Positions 25,845 through 35,095 of a DNA stretch of 64,000 nucleotides are shown piece after piece (position 1 is the stretch's first letter; every line of letters starts with the position of its first letter). The translations under genes and the position numbers were made by a program. The DNA is from Selenomonas sp. Its GTDB lineage: Bacteria; Bacillota; Negativicutes; Selenomonadales; Selenomonadaceae. The notes under the pieces are model-generated. The model did not search any database. It was not told the DNA's origin and saw only the letters and a program-made list of their open reading frames with translations. Location of the stretch: positions 1-64,000 of the forward strand of contig JAGPMW010000001.1 of NCBI GenBank assembly GCA_018052705.1. Reading direction: 5' to 3'.

Positions 25845-27125
25845 TTATTTCGTAAGGCGCATGGCGCAGCGTTCGGCCTCGAACAGGATGCGTTCGGCAT
25901 CGAGCGTCCGGAGTTCTTTTTTCTCCATAAGGATTTTGCCATCGCAAAGTACCGTATCCACTGAACCAGCATTGGCTGCATAGACCAGCAATGACACCAG
26001 ATTGTGACGTGGGAACCAGGCCGCACTATTCATATCGAAAAGCGTGATGTCAGCTTTGCAGCCAGCTTCAAGCTTACCGACATTCTTGAGGCCGACAGCT
26101 TCAGCACCATACGCGGTTCCCATCTGCAGGGCCGTGAAGGCTGGAACAGCCAGCGGATCATATTCGTTGACCTTATGGAGCATGGCTGCCAGATTGACTT
26201 CCTCGAGCATATCGAGATTATTGTTACTGGACGTTCCATCCGTGCCAAGAGCTGTCACAATTCCTTCCTGCAACAGACGCGGCACCGGAGCGACACCACT
26301 GGCCAGCTTCATGTTGCTGCCCGGGTTGTGTGCCACACGGATATGATGTTTTTTCATGATCTGGATATCGCTGTCATCCAGATGCACGCAATGGGCAGCC
26401 AGTGTGCCTTTCCCATCGAACAATCCGGTCTCTGCCACCCACTCAAAGGGACGCTTGCCATACTGCTTAAGGGAATCTTCGATTTCCGTTTTGGTCTCAT
26501 GCATGTGGATATGGATTTCCGCATCCACAGACTGTGCTGCCCGGGCAACCTTTTTCAGGAAATCCGGGGGACAGGTATAAGGCGCATGCGGCCCAAACAT
26601 GACCGTGATACGTCCATCTGCGGCACCATTGAAATCATTGAACAATTCGATGTTTTCCTGAATCTTCTTCTCGCCATCCGGTGCAACCCCAATGATCCCG
26701 CGCGATAATACGCCACGGATACCGGCATCGGCCGTTGCCTCCGCCACACGGTCCATATAGGGTCCATACATATCGGCAAACGCCGTTGTTCCGCTCTGGA
26801 CCATCTCGAGAACCGCGAGCATAGCCCCCCAGTAGATATCATCCTCATTCATCCTGGCTTCAACAGGCCATATCTTATTGTTGAGCCAGTCCATGAGTGC
26901 CATATCATCTGCATAGCTGCGCAGCAGTGTCATAGATGTATGGGTATGGGCATTGACAAAGCCCGGAACAGCCAGCCGATTCGTTCCATCGATGATCTTG
27001 CCGGCATGAAAGTCTGCAGGAACTTCACCAATCGCCATAATCTTATCCTGATCGATCATGATATTCGTCAGCGGCGTCGAGCCATCCGGCAGAACCGTGT
27101 AAACATTCTTGATCAATGTCTTCAT
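25845..27125 (-). CDS. mtaD: 5'-methylthioadenosine / S-adenosylhomocysteine deaminase
   Basis: The 426-aa amidohydrolase deaminates MTA and SAH, feeding the methyl and purine salvage cycles. Metal ligands are seen in PGFVNAHTHTSMTLLR (HxH), AEIHIHMHETKTE, AAHCVHL and the GTDGTSSNNNLDM segment with the catalytic Asp. Length and the ahcY neighbour, 24 bases upstream, support this over other ATZ/TRZ-type amidohydrolases. Start ATG has AAAAGGAG nearby. Together with ahcY it processes S-adenosylhomocysteine by two routes, deamination and hydrolysis. Confidence 0.93.
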   Translation of the reverse strand: MKTLIKNVYTVLPDGSTPLTNIMIDQDKIMAIGEVPADFHAGKIIDGTNRLAVPGFVNAHTHTSMTLLRSYADDMALMDWLNNKIWPVEARMNEDDIYWGAMLAVLEMVQSGTTAFADMYGPYMDRVAEATADAGIRGVLSRGIIGVAPDGEKKIQENIELFNDFNGAADGRITVMFGPHAPYTCPPDFLKKVARAAQSVDAEIHIHMHETKTEIEDSLKQYGKRPFEWVAETGLFDGKGTLAAHCVHLDDSDIQIMKKHHIRVAHNPGSNMKLASGVAPVPRLLQEGIVTALGTDGTSSNNNLDMLEEVNLAAMLHKVNEYDPLAVPAFTALQMGTAYGAEAVGLKNVGKLEAGCKADITLFDMNSAAWFPRHNLVSLLVYAANAGSVDTVLCDGKILMEKKELRTLDAERILFEAERCAMRLTK

Positions 27126-27149
27126 AAATAAACTCCTTTTTATTTTATC

Positions 27150-28391
27150 TTATTCAAGATTCAGATACGCCCGCTGTTCATCGGTCAGCACATCAATCGC
27201 AACACCAAGGGATTTTAATTTGATATCAGCGATCTTCGTATTGATCTTCTCCGGCATGAGATGAACATTTTTCGTAAGCTCACGTCCATGATTCAGCAGA
27301 TGCAGCGCAGAGAAGAACTGTACGCCGAAAGACAGATCCATGATCTCGGCTGGATGGCCGTCACCAGCTGCCAGATTGACCAGACGTCCCTCAGCCAGCA
27401 GATAGAGTTTGCGGCCATCCGGCTGCTTAAACTCTTCGATGTTATTGCGTACGCGACGGCGGGATACCGAGCAGGCCTCGAGCTCCGGAATATTGATCTC
27501 ACAGTCAAAATGCCCGGAATTGGCCATCATCGCGCCATTCTTCATTGACTTGAAGTGGCGTTCACGGATGATGTCCTTGTCGCCGGTCAGCGTCAGGAAA
27601 ATATCACCAATCCTGGCTGCTTCATCCATCGGCATGACACGGAAACCATCAAACACAGCCTCAATGGCCTTGATTGGATCGACTTCGGTAATGATTACAT
27701 TCGCGCCAAGACCGCGGGCGCGCATCGCACCGCCTTTGCCGCACCAGCCATAACCGGAGATAACGACATTCTTGCCGGCAATGACCAGATTGGTCGTGCG
27801 CATGATACCATCCCAGGTAGACTGGCCCGTGCCATAGCGGTTATCAAACAGGAACTTCATATAGGCATCATTAGCTGCAATCATCGGGAACTCCAGCTTG
27901 CCTTCTTTTGCCAGGCCGCGCAGACGATGAACGCCTGTCGTCGTTTCCTCCGACCCACCAATGATGTTTGGCAGCAGTTCACGGCGTTTTGTATGCAGCG
28001 TATGCACCAGATCACCACCATCATCAATGATGATATCCGGCTGGATATCGAGTGCCTTATCAATGAAGTCAAAGTACTCTTCATCCGTGCAGGCGTGCCA
28101 TGCAAACACGTTAATACCGTCTTCTACCAATGCAGCTGCAATATCATCCTGTGTTGAAAGCGGGTTGCTGCCTGTGATTGCCACTTCCGCACCAGCATTT
28201 TTGAAAACCTCGGCCATATAGGCCGTTTTGGCCTCAAGATGCAGCGTAATGACCATCTTTTTACCGGCAAAGGGCTTCGTCTTGGAAAATTCTGCATCTA
28301 CGGCTGCCATGACCGGCATGAAATTCTTTACCCATTCAATTTTATCATGACCAGATGGTGCCAATTTAATATCACGGATCATTGATTTCAT
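27150..28391 (-). CDS. ahcY: S-adenosylhomocysteine hydrolase AhcY
   Basis: The 413-aa NAD-dependent enzyme splits SAH into adenosine and homocysteine, relieving product inhibition of methyltransferases. Signs are LHLEAKTAYMAEVFKNAGAEV, WHACTDEEY, DDGGDLVHTLH, NRYGTGQSTWDGIMRTTN, the NAD-binding GYGWCGKGGAMRARGLGA, and the C-terminal LMPEKINTKIADIKLKSLG with the lysine/tyrosine-type tail. GGGAGGT lies 7 bases before the ATG. A 130-base leader has an extended -10 (TGTTAGAAT) but no SAH riboswitch that I can see. Confidence 0.96.
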   Translation of the reverse strand: MKSMIRDIKLAPSGHDKIEWVKNFMPVMAAVDAEFSKTKPFAGKKMVITLHLEAKTAYMAEVFKNAGAEVAITGSNPLSTQDDIAAALVEDGINVFAWHACTDEEYFDFIDKALDIQPDIIIDDGGDLVHTLHTKRRELLPNIIGGSEETTTGVHRLRGLAKEGKLEFPMIAANDAYMKFLFDNRYGTGQSTWDGIMRTTNLVIAGKNVVISGYGWCGKGGAMRARGLGANVIITEVDPIKAIEAVFDGFRVMPMDEAARIGDIFLTLTGDKDIIRERHFKSMKNGAMMANSGHFDCEINIPELEACSVSRRRVRNNIEEFKQPDGRKLYLLAEGRLVNLAAGDGHPAEIMDLSFGVQFFSALHLLNHGRELTKNVHLMPEKINTKIADIKLKSLGVAIDVLTDEQRAYLNLE

Positions 28392-28523
28392 AAAAAGTAC
28401 CTCCCTGCATTACTACACAATCACATAAACAATATAAGAATATGATTCAACAAATCTGCTGCGCAAAACTCTTATTATTCTAACACGAAAACCTGTTTGC
28501 TGTCACTTTTTAGTTAGGCAGTA

Positions 28524-29276
28524 TCATTTTCCCAGGCGCTCTTCGAGCTCCATATAATCCGTCAGATCAGTGATAAGCGGCGTAACCGAAATATATCCAC
28601 TATCGATAGCATAAATGTCCGTGGCACTGCCTTTGTCAGAGTCATAGATCTCCCCAGACATGGTATAGAACGTGCGTCCATCTTTTTCACTTTTCTGAAA
28701 GGCATTGATGTAGTCCCGCTTGCCCTGCCGGCCAAACACGTATTGGGGGCGCCCATCTTTCAGGAATTTTGGGAAGTTGATATTAAAGAAAAACGGCTGC
28801 TTTTCTTCCTGAGCAAGATCCGGCAGGTCAGCAGCAAAAAGGCGGGCTGCCTCATCGTAGGACAGCTGACTGTCAATATCGAGGGATAAAGCAATGGCAT
28901 TGATATCATGCAGATACCCTTCCATCGCTGCCCCCACAGTACCAGAATACAGAATATCCGTCGCCAGATTGGCCCCATGATTGATCCCGGATATGACCAG
29001 ATCCGGCTGCTTTTCGCCAGCAATAGCTTCAAGATACAACTTCACACTGTCTGTCGGTGTACCGCCGACGGTCCAGGCCTCAACCTGGTAATCACGTTCC
29101 AGCCGTTCGCATCTGGCCACTTCCATTGTCCGGCCAACAGTCAGGGCATGTGCCATACCGCTCTGCTGCTGCATCGGCGCCGATACGATAACTTCATGCT
29201 CCTCATGAAGTGCCTTGACCAGTGCCTCAATGCCCTCAGCCTCGACACCATCGTCATTCGATAACAAAATCCGCAA
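28524..29276 (-). CDS. surE: 5'/3'-nucleotidase SurE
   Basis: The 250-aa metal-dependent survival protein hydrolyses nucleoside monophosphates and polyphosphate. The motif RILLSNDDGVEAEGIEAL holds the metal-binding Asp pair; APMQQQSGMAHALT and DLVISGINHGANLATDILYSGTVGAAMEG (in two blocks) are the other SurE signatures. The start is a TTG with AGGAGGGG upstream. The gene is next to the island end: before integration it would have sat just downstream of tRNA-Lys and its terminator. Confidence 0.95.
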   Translation of the reverse strand: MRILLSNDDGVEAEGIEALVKALHEEHEVIVSAPMQQQSGMAHALTVGRTMEVARCERLERDYQVEAWTVGGTPTDSVKLYLEAIAGEKQPDLVISGINHGANLATDILYSGTVGAAMEGYLHDINAIALSLDIDSQLSYDEAARLFAADLPDLAQEEKQPFFFNINFPKFLKDGRPQYVFGRQGKRDYINAFQKSEKDGRTFYTMSGEIYDSDKGSATDIYAIDSGYISVTPLITDLTDYMELEERLGK

Positions 29277-29315
29277 AAAATCCCCTCCTGATATTTATCA
29301 TTAAATATAACAAAG

Positions 29316-29342
29316 CGCGCCCGTAGTAAACCTACAAGCGCG
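29316..29342 (-). terminator. Probable original terminator of tRNA-Lys, now at the island edge
   Basis: CGCGCCCGTAG (29316-29326) pairs with CTACAAGCGCG (29332-29342), with two G-U pairs on the minus strand, followed by a T-rich tract. It lies 14 bases beyond the tRNA-Lys 3' fragment. The island has separated it from the intact tRNA by about 7.4 kb. Confidence 0.65.
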
Positions 29343-29352
29343 TTATCATTCA

Positions 29353-29403
29353 TTATGGTGACCCACCACGGAATCGAACCGTGAACCTACTGATTAAGAG
29401 TCA
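29353..29403. repeat. attachment-site repeat (distal copy): 3' fragment of tRNA-Lys
   Basis: These 51 bases are identical to 36770-36820. They comprise tRNA-Lys positions 29-76 (anticodon loop through CCA) plus 3 bases past the 3' end. The 5' part of the tRNA is absent, so this copy is not functional. Confidence 0.95.
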
Positions 29404-29506
29404 TTTGTACGTTTTCCAACATTTACTATTATATAATATCATGACAATCTAAAAGATGCAAATATAGTTATGGATTATAATATATTGCATTGTTATTAGG
29501 TTTCAT

Positions 29507-29620
29507 TTAAGCTGTTGTTTTAATCTTTTTTAAATAATGATTTTCCCCTAATATATCTTTTATCATATCGTCTAAATTTTCATCGATTCGACTTAGAATT
29601 GGTTTCAGATTTTTATTCAT
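29507..29620 (-). CDS. 37-aa hypothetical protein at the island end
   Basis: This short frame reads MNKNLKPILSRIDENLDDMI and ends in KKIKTTA. It is supported by a perfect ribosome site, AGGAGG, 8 bases before the ATG, and by an extended -10 (TGGTAAAAT) further upstream, so it seems to have its own promoter, 164 bases after the radical SAM gene. The peptide is highly charged and looks helical. I do not recognise a family. It could be a regulator, an antitoxin-like peptide or a remnant of a lost mobility gene. Confidence 0.55.
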   Translation of the reverse strand: MNKNLKPILSRIDENLDDMIKDILGENHYLKKIKTTA

Positions 29621-29784
29621 AACAAAAACCTCCTATGATTATGATTTTACCATAGTTTTTAGTTTCTAAGGTCTCGCACCATTGACAAATCTACATATAA
29701 AAACATTTGAACCGATTTACTCATAAAAAATTCAAAAATTTAGAGCAGACCATTTCCAACCTGCTCCAAAAATCAATATACATA

Positions 29785-31644
29785 TTATTTGCTGCACTGA
29801 CTCTCATAGTCATCGCGTGTAATTGTATAATATCGTAATACCGACAAAACATCATCATCTGATGTTAATGTTTCAATGTTAGAGAACTCATTAGCTCCCA
29901 CAATTTTCTTAAGTACGTTCCTTTTCGTCTCAGATAGTTTGTTGAACTCATGCCACCACTCCGGCTCAAGTTCGGTTTCATACTCAAAGAAATCTCGATA
30001 TATCAACATTGCCTCAGGCATATATAATCGTTCTTCAAAACCAAGTTCATCCTTTCCAAAGGCACGCTCAAAAAACGACTTACCCTTTCCCACCTTACCT
30101 TTGGTTGAATTCAAGACAGCCTGGATTGCTCGTACAAATTTACGATTCCAATGTTCTCCCAAATATGTTCTAACGCGGAAATATTCAGGGTCTTGTATTG
30201 GATGATACTTCATCGGGAAAGAATAGATGCTTATCCCTAGTTCCTCGCAAAGGTCAACATTCATCTTCATGCGATAATACAACTCAATCGGTTTGTCCTT
30301 AAAGTTGTATAATAGATAATTCGACAAATGCGTAATTCCATGCTTAGCTGCCAAGCGAATTGCATGTTCATATGTTTCATGTAGTTCCCAATGGTCAAAG
30401 GCAATACGTAACGGTCTTACAGGAATCTCTGCTAATTTCTTAACCTTTTCCTCTGTAATCAATCGTGCGTCAATACCTTGATTAAAGTCTACATATCTTT
30501 TCTTCGGCTTATTAAGGTAAATTTTCTCAAACTTATCTTTGAAGAACTCATATGTAGCAAGAACCTTATCAACCTTCATTGTATGAATGTTATCCAAATT
30601 ATTATCTACAAGAACTTTCATTATCTCCTTCTGCGATTCATAGTCGATAGTTTTATCCAACAACAATTCATACTGCTTAGAAATATTCTTTAAATATCCA
30701 TTGATATTATATTTATCTCGTATGTTAGCTATTGCTATCTCATAATAATTTGGTGCAACAAATGTCGATTGGTGAGAAAATCCTGATGCCTTGATTTCGT
30801 CAATAATATTATCAAAATCAGTTGATGCTAAAACATTATTATCTAACAATAATAGATTTCGTCGTTCACCAAATTTATTTCTTGTTGCCTTAATTCGTTC
30901 CTTAATAGGAATATGTGTCTGATATGTTGGTTCTAACTTGGGAACAACACAAAATGCACAATGATTTACACATCCTCTTGTCATATAGGCATAATATCCG
31001 TCATGCTCAAGATAAGTATAATCAATTTCTTCCAAAATAGAATAATCCAACGGGAGTTTATCTATAATAATATCATTATCTTTATCTAACTCTCCTCCTT
31101 TATCTAATAACCCTACAATAGGCTTAATTCCCGTTTCTTTTTCCATTTCTCGGGGAACAACTGAAGCTGATATTCCTCCGACAAATACTTGAGACGGTTC
31201 TTTGCAAAATTGTTTATAGTAATTGATTGCTTCAATTGTCTTATCCCAATAGAACGTAAACAATGTTGTTACACATACTCTATCCCATTGTGGATTACCT
31301 AAATACCTCTTATTATGGAAATACTTACGATACGCTAATAACGTTTTTTTTACCAACGGGTTATACGATAAGATAAACAATTCTTCCAAAAGGTCTATAC
31401 TACCTTTTTTTAGATAATTTACCAACTCATCCCAATACGCATTCCAATCCACCATAGAGTCATTGTTTTCCAACGTTTTGATTAGCAATTTCATAGTCTC
31501 ATTTATAGCAAAATCTCTGTCTGTACCCTTAAAAAAAACAACTTCGTCACCAAGCATACGATGATATGTTGCTAATTTCATAAGACTCATAGGTGGATAT
31601 TTATTTCTGTAATTCGGTTCAATCAGTAAGACTTTACGTGGCAT
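29785..31644 (-). CDS. Radical SAM protein with B12-binding-like N-terminal domain
   Basis: The 619-aa product starts with a Rossmann-like segment of the B12-binding type (PRKVLLIEPNYRNKYPPMSL; GGISASVVPREMEKETG near 157-172), without an obvious DxHxxG cobalamin ligand. The radical SAM motif CxxxCxxC is Cys225, Cys229 and Cys232 in TRGCVNHCAFCVVPK. Later residues (RLITEEKVKKLAE; LRIAFDHWE) fit the radical SAM barrel, and the last about 150 residues are a family-specific tail. The ATG overlaps the end of the GHKL gene by 11 bases. Substrate unknown; in this setting a nucleic-acid or protein modification is possible. Confidence 0.82.
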   Translation of the reverse strand: MPRKVLLIEPNYRNKYPPMSLMKLATYHRMLGDEVVFFKGTDRDFAINETMKLLIKTLENNDSMVDWNAYWDELVNYLKKGSIDLLEELFILSYNPLVKKTLLAYRKYFHNKRYLGNPQWDRVCVTTLFTFYWDKTIEAINYYKQFCKEPSQVFVGGISASVVPREMEKETGIKPIVGLLDKGGELDKDNDIIIDKLPLDYSILEEIDYTYLEHDGYYAYMTRGCVNHCAFCVVPKLEPTYQTHIPIKERIKATRNKFGERRNLLLLDNNVLASTDFDNIIDEIKASGFSHQSTFVAPNYYEIAIANIRDKYNINGYLKNISKQYELLLDKTIDYESQKEIMKVLVDNNLDNIHTMKVDKVLATYEFFKDKFEKIYLNKPKKRYVDFNQGIDARLITEEKVKKLAEIPVRPLRIAFDHWELHETYEHAIRLAAKHGITHLSNYLLYNFKDKPIELYYRMKMNVDLCEELGISIYSFPMKYHPIQDPEYFRVRTYLGEHWNRKFVRAIQAVLNSTKGKVGKGKSFFERAFGKDELGFEERLYMPEAMLIYRDFFEYETELEPEWWHEFNKLSETKRNVLKKIVGANEFSNIETLTSDDDVLSVLRYYTITRDDYESQCSK

Positions 31645-33349
31645 TGTTATTTTTTATTTCCTCCTGAATCTTTTCTATCAAAGCATTGGCCTCATCAAGC
31701 ATAAGATTCTTCTGTATTACTCCATAAACTTTTGATATCAATTTACGCTCACATCTGTTTAAAGACGCCAATTCGTCTACCAATCGCTTTTTTTTAGATT
31801 TAGGCTTAAGAGTATCTTCATTTTTTTGCTTATTGGGAACATCATCTTGGCTCTTGGATTTATCTGACGTTTTATCATCATTAGTATTATATTGTTCTTT
31901 CCCATCAGATATACCTTCAAATAAAAACTTCTCCATAGCGCCAAAATTAATATCGTCTTTTCTGCTATCTTTATTTACCTGATGAACTACTTTTGATAAT
32001 GCTGAATTCGGACTCTCCGATGCCTTATTATCAATACGCTTAATTTCCTTTACAGCATTTTTTGCTTTTTCAATAGCAGTTTCTTTCTTTTTATTATACA
32101 CTCGTTCTTCCTGAGCAGATGCAACACCTTTTTTCTGTCGCTCATCTATCTCATTAAGTAGTTTATTCAGATCGCGCAATTTATTGTATGCACTATTGAT
32201 TTTACTTCCATCTCGATATAATCCATCAAGATTATTCAAGATATATTCCTGTAAAGAATTCTCAAAATCTCGTGTTGATTGAGATTCATTAAAATAATCA
32301 CGTCTTGCATTTGGGCGCAAATCCTTGGACAGCGTATGCACCTCACCCATGAAATAGTTATTGCCACGTCCCTCTTTAAAGAATTTCGGACATTGTGACA
32401 ATGTATTCCTATCTCCAATAAGGATATTAAACTGTCTCAAGCGTAATCCACGCATCGGATTGCCTACTTCGTTGATTGTACCTTTGAATGCTGATATTGC
32501 ATACCACAGCCAAGCAATCGCCTTGCCATTTTCGTCTCGAATAATATCTGCCTGAATATTGGTGATGTCGTCAACACGTTGCTTTTGACCATTGTTGATT
32601 TTATAGATGCAATTCGGATATTTTTTCTTTATCTCAATCAGTTCGCCACCTTCTTCTCTCAAGAAGACAGGATATACATCCATTTGGGGTACTTCGTCAT
32701 GCTCATCGATAAAACGTTGTATATCAGGAGCATAATAAAAGGTACTGTCAAAATCAACAGGTGCTACTTCGGATATATACTGTGCTATATCATCAACGAC
32801 CAAAAGCTTCTCAGCCTCTTTGTTAATGCCCAGCATTTCCACTCTAAAGAAATGCCTCACCTTTTCGCAAGGTTCTTCGGCATAGCTTATAATATCTCCA
32901 AGCACCTGTTCAGCAGTATCATGATTTTTCGAGTCATGGATAATTTCATTCAACTTTTCCGCATTCCAAGTCATAGTGGTCTGTTTATCTTCTCCCGAGT
33001 ACGATGTTACAAAGCGTAATTCCTTACAGTAACCAACACCACCCAATCTACCAATTCCACGAAATCCTTTGGCTTCACCCTGTATTTTTTCAGAATCCGC
33101 TACGTCACCTAATCTTTTTTTCACCTCATTGTGAGGAATACCATTTGCATTATCTTCGATATAGATATTGCGTTTCTTTGGGTCAACTATTATTTCTATA
33201 TGCAATTCCTCGCCCGGAAATGAGTTGTTTTTTCGTGCAATATCGATCTGGTCAGTCGAATTCTGAATGTATTCTCTGTATGTGATTCGGGAATCACTGT
33301 ACATTGCCTGTGTCAAATTTTCTAGTACATTCTTACCAATCTTTGCCAT
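31634..33349 (-). CDS. GHKL ATPase (MORC/Hsp90-like) with coiled-coil tail
   Basis: The 571-aa protein begins with a Bergerat-fold ATPase: N-box Glu26, Asn30 and Asp33 (YREYIQNSTDQID), G1 box DNANGIP at 66-72, and G2 box GFRGIGRLGGVGY at 95-107. A transducer-like S5 region probably follows (RPNARRDYF near 360). The C-terminal third is charged and predicted coiled coil with a Lys/Asp-rich low-complexity stretch (about 480-525). ATP-driven dimer clamps of this type occur in MutL, Hsp90 and MORC proteins and in bacterial defence operons. It sits 12 bases after the HerA gene, preceded by AAGGAAG. Confidence 0.85.
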   Translation of the reverse strand: MAKIGKNVLENLTQAMYSDSRITYREYIQNSTDQIDIARKNNSFPGEELHIEIIVDPKKRNIYIEDNANGIPHNEVKKRLGDVADSEKIQGEAKGFRGIGRLGGVGYCKELRFVTSYSGEDKQTTMTWNAEKLNEIIHDSKNHDTAEQVLGDIISYAEEPCEKVRHFFRVEMLGINKEAEKLLVVDDIAQYISEVAPVDFDSTFYYAPDIQRFIDEHDEVPQMDVYPVFLREEGGELIEIKKKYPNCIYKINNGQKQRVDDITNIQADIIRDENGKAIAWLWYAISAFKGTINEVGNPMRGLRLRQFNILIGDRNTLSQCPKFFKEGRGNNYFMGEVHTLSKDLRPNARRDYFNESQSTRDFENSLQEYILNNLDGLYRDGSKINSAYNKLRDLNKLLNEIDERQKKGVASAQEERVYNKKKETAIEKAKNAVKEIKRIDNKASESPNSALSKVVHQVNKDSRKDDINFGAMEKFLFEGISDGKEQYNTNDDKTSDKSKSQDDVPNKQKNEDTLKPKSKKKRLVDELASLNRCERKLISKVYGVIQKNLMLDEANALIEKIQEEIKNNNAT

Positions 33350-33361
33350 AGAAATCTTCCT

Positions 33362-35080
33362 TTACTTGAACTGCTTGTAAATCGGTTTTGGGAATTTTAT
33401 ATGCAACAACGAATTAAAGCTAAAGCTCTGTATAATGTACTCGCCTTGCTTCAATCGAGTCATCATGTTCTTGTAAACCTGTGGGATATATTTATAGTTG
33501 CTCTTGGATATCTCAATTGCATTCGTCCTGCCGTAAGCAAATGCAGCACAGTTTCCTGTAACACGACTATGAATAGCACTCATGAACTGTTCCGCTCCGA
33601 ACAACACAACACCAAGAGAACGTCCACGCTCTGCAATATCAAGAATCTGACGCAGGATTGGCGAACTTTTAGGTGCTTCTGTAGACGCATACTTATTCAG
33701 CTCATCAATGAATATAATAATGCGTGAAGGGGGCTTTCTACCATCCTCAAATACCTTTGGCTTTTCTCCAAGTTGATAATCCATAATCTCACGGACAGTA
33801 TTACCAAATACAAAGGCCTGCATATTCGAATCAAGCTTAGCAATATCTACCACATATACGTCATTGGCTTTAATTTCCTGTATTTTATCAGCAATGCGTA
33901 CTTCTCTTTGGTCAGAATTAACCTGGCCAAACAAGCAGTTACCCGAAATGGATTTTTTTATCATCCGCCCGAATTTACGCCAACTCATAACGGGAATTTC
34001 CTTATTTTTACCGCTCCCTGCCTCCCCCATATCCTGTACTTCATCAATAAATCGATTCCATTCTCTAATACTATTAAATTTACCCTGTCCACTAATAATA
34101 TAGTTGATGATTGCGTCCATGGTCTGATTCGGGTCGTCCATATTGGAAAACATTAGGTCAAGATTCTGTTTATCCTTCTCATAGTCGAATTTATACTCAA
34201 AGGCTTTATTTTTGCCCTGCTGTTTTTTGAACAACTTCGTATCTACATAGCTGTTCTTCGTTATATTATCAGATGATGGATATAAGTACGTGACATTCTT
34301 AAACGGTTCTTTGGATAATCCCAACGATTCGTATTGAGACAATACTTTTTCTCTTTCCGTTTCTTTATTGTCAAACGTATTCATTTCATCGATAGCAAGA
34401 AGGTCTTTTCCTTTAACATTAAACGCTACGATTGCTACACCATCGTCATAATCCAGGTCATCTACATGTTCTTCGGTTTCACTAATATATTTATCCTGTA
34501 TAGCCTTCAGCAGGAACATAATGTAGGACGTTTTGGCAGCCAAGCCCGAAATACCTGACACATTTAGGTGCGCTCCCTCCGGTCCAATCAAAAAATCTGC
34601 ATTTATATTGACAGGTAAGGTTATTTGCTCTCCCTTGCCAGTATCTTCATACATTTCCAAATAGCCACAGCGAACTGGGTTCTTGATGTTATCCAACCCC
34701 AATGCAATCTGTACTTCTTCTTTAGTTGCTAAAAACACTTTCGTATTACTAATGACAGGTGAATCGATATGCTTGGTATTTCCAACCACTTTAGCTTTAA
34801 CACAATTCATTCCGATACGGAAGGTAGAATCTTCAATATCAGCATCACCAAAATCGTTAGATATAAAGCTCGACAAAAAGCTTGCCGAATCTGTAATATG
34901 AGAAATTTCTTCTACTACACCAAAAGTTTTACTGTCCTTCAGGTGCGACACTTGAATAACATCAAACGGATGCAGGATTGTATCGGGCTGTGTCCAAAAG
35001 TAAAAAGTATCTATGGTTGTTGGCACTTTCTCGGTCGCAATTACTTTTCCAATTGGCTCTTTATCTATTTGCTCAGGCAT
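33362..35080 (-). CDS. HerA-like hexameric ATPase/translocase with variant P-loop
   Basis: The 572-aa protein has a HAS-barrel-like N-terminus (residues about 8-115; IGKVIATEKVPTT, DVIQVSHLKDSKTFGVVEEI), then a FtsK/HerA motor. The P-loop at 176-185, GISGLAAKTS, differs from the usual GxxGxGKT by having Ala-Ala before the Lys. Walker B is IIIFIDELNKYA (about 454-465), and DIAERGRSLG (481-490) contains the likely arginine finger. HerA rings feed DNA to NurA nucleases, and the NurA-like gene lies 15 bases upstream. The protein should be cytosolic. Confidence 0.87.
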   Translation of the reverse strand: MPEQIDKEPIGKVIATEKVPTTIDTFYFWTQPDTILHPFDVIQVSHLKDSKTFGVVEEISHITDSASFLSSFISNDFGDADIEDSTFRIGMNCVKAKVVGNTKHIDSPVISNTKVFLATKEEVQIALGLDNIKNPVRCGYLEMYEDTGKGEQITLPVNINADFLIGPEGAHLNVSGISGLAAKTSYIMFLLKAIQDKYISETEEHVDDLDYDDGVAIVAFNVKGKDLLAIDEMNTFDNKETEREKVLSQYESLGLSKEPFKNVTYLYPSSDNITKNSYVDTKLFKKQQGKNKAFEYKFDYEKDKQNLDLMFSNMDDPNQTMDAIINYIISGQGKFNSIREWNRFIDEVQDMGEAGSGKNKEIPVMSWRKFGRMIKKSISGNCLFGQVNSDQREVRIADKIQEIKANDVYVVDIAKLDSNMQAFVFGNTVREIMDYQLGEKPKVFEDGRKPPSRIIIFIDELNKYASTEAPKSSPILRQILDIAERGRSLGVVLFGAEQFMSAIHSRVTGNCAAFAYGRTNAIEISKSNYKYIPQVYKNMMTRLKQGEYIIQSFSFNSLLHIKFPKPIYKQFK

Positions 35081-35095
35081 AAGTTCAGCTCTCCC

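Noticed and set aside
28392-28523. SAH riboswitch before ahcY
   Set aside because: None of the conserved SAH riboswitch blocks is found in this 130-base leader; only an extended -10 promoter is visible.
29353-29403. Second functional tRNA-Lys gene
   Set aside because: Only positions 29-76 are present; the acceptor 5' strand, D arm and half of the anticodon stem are missing.
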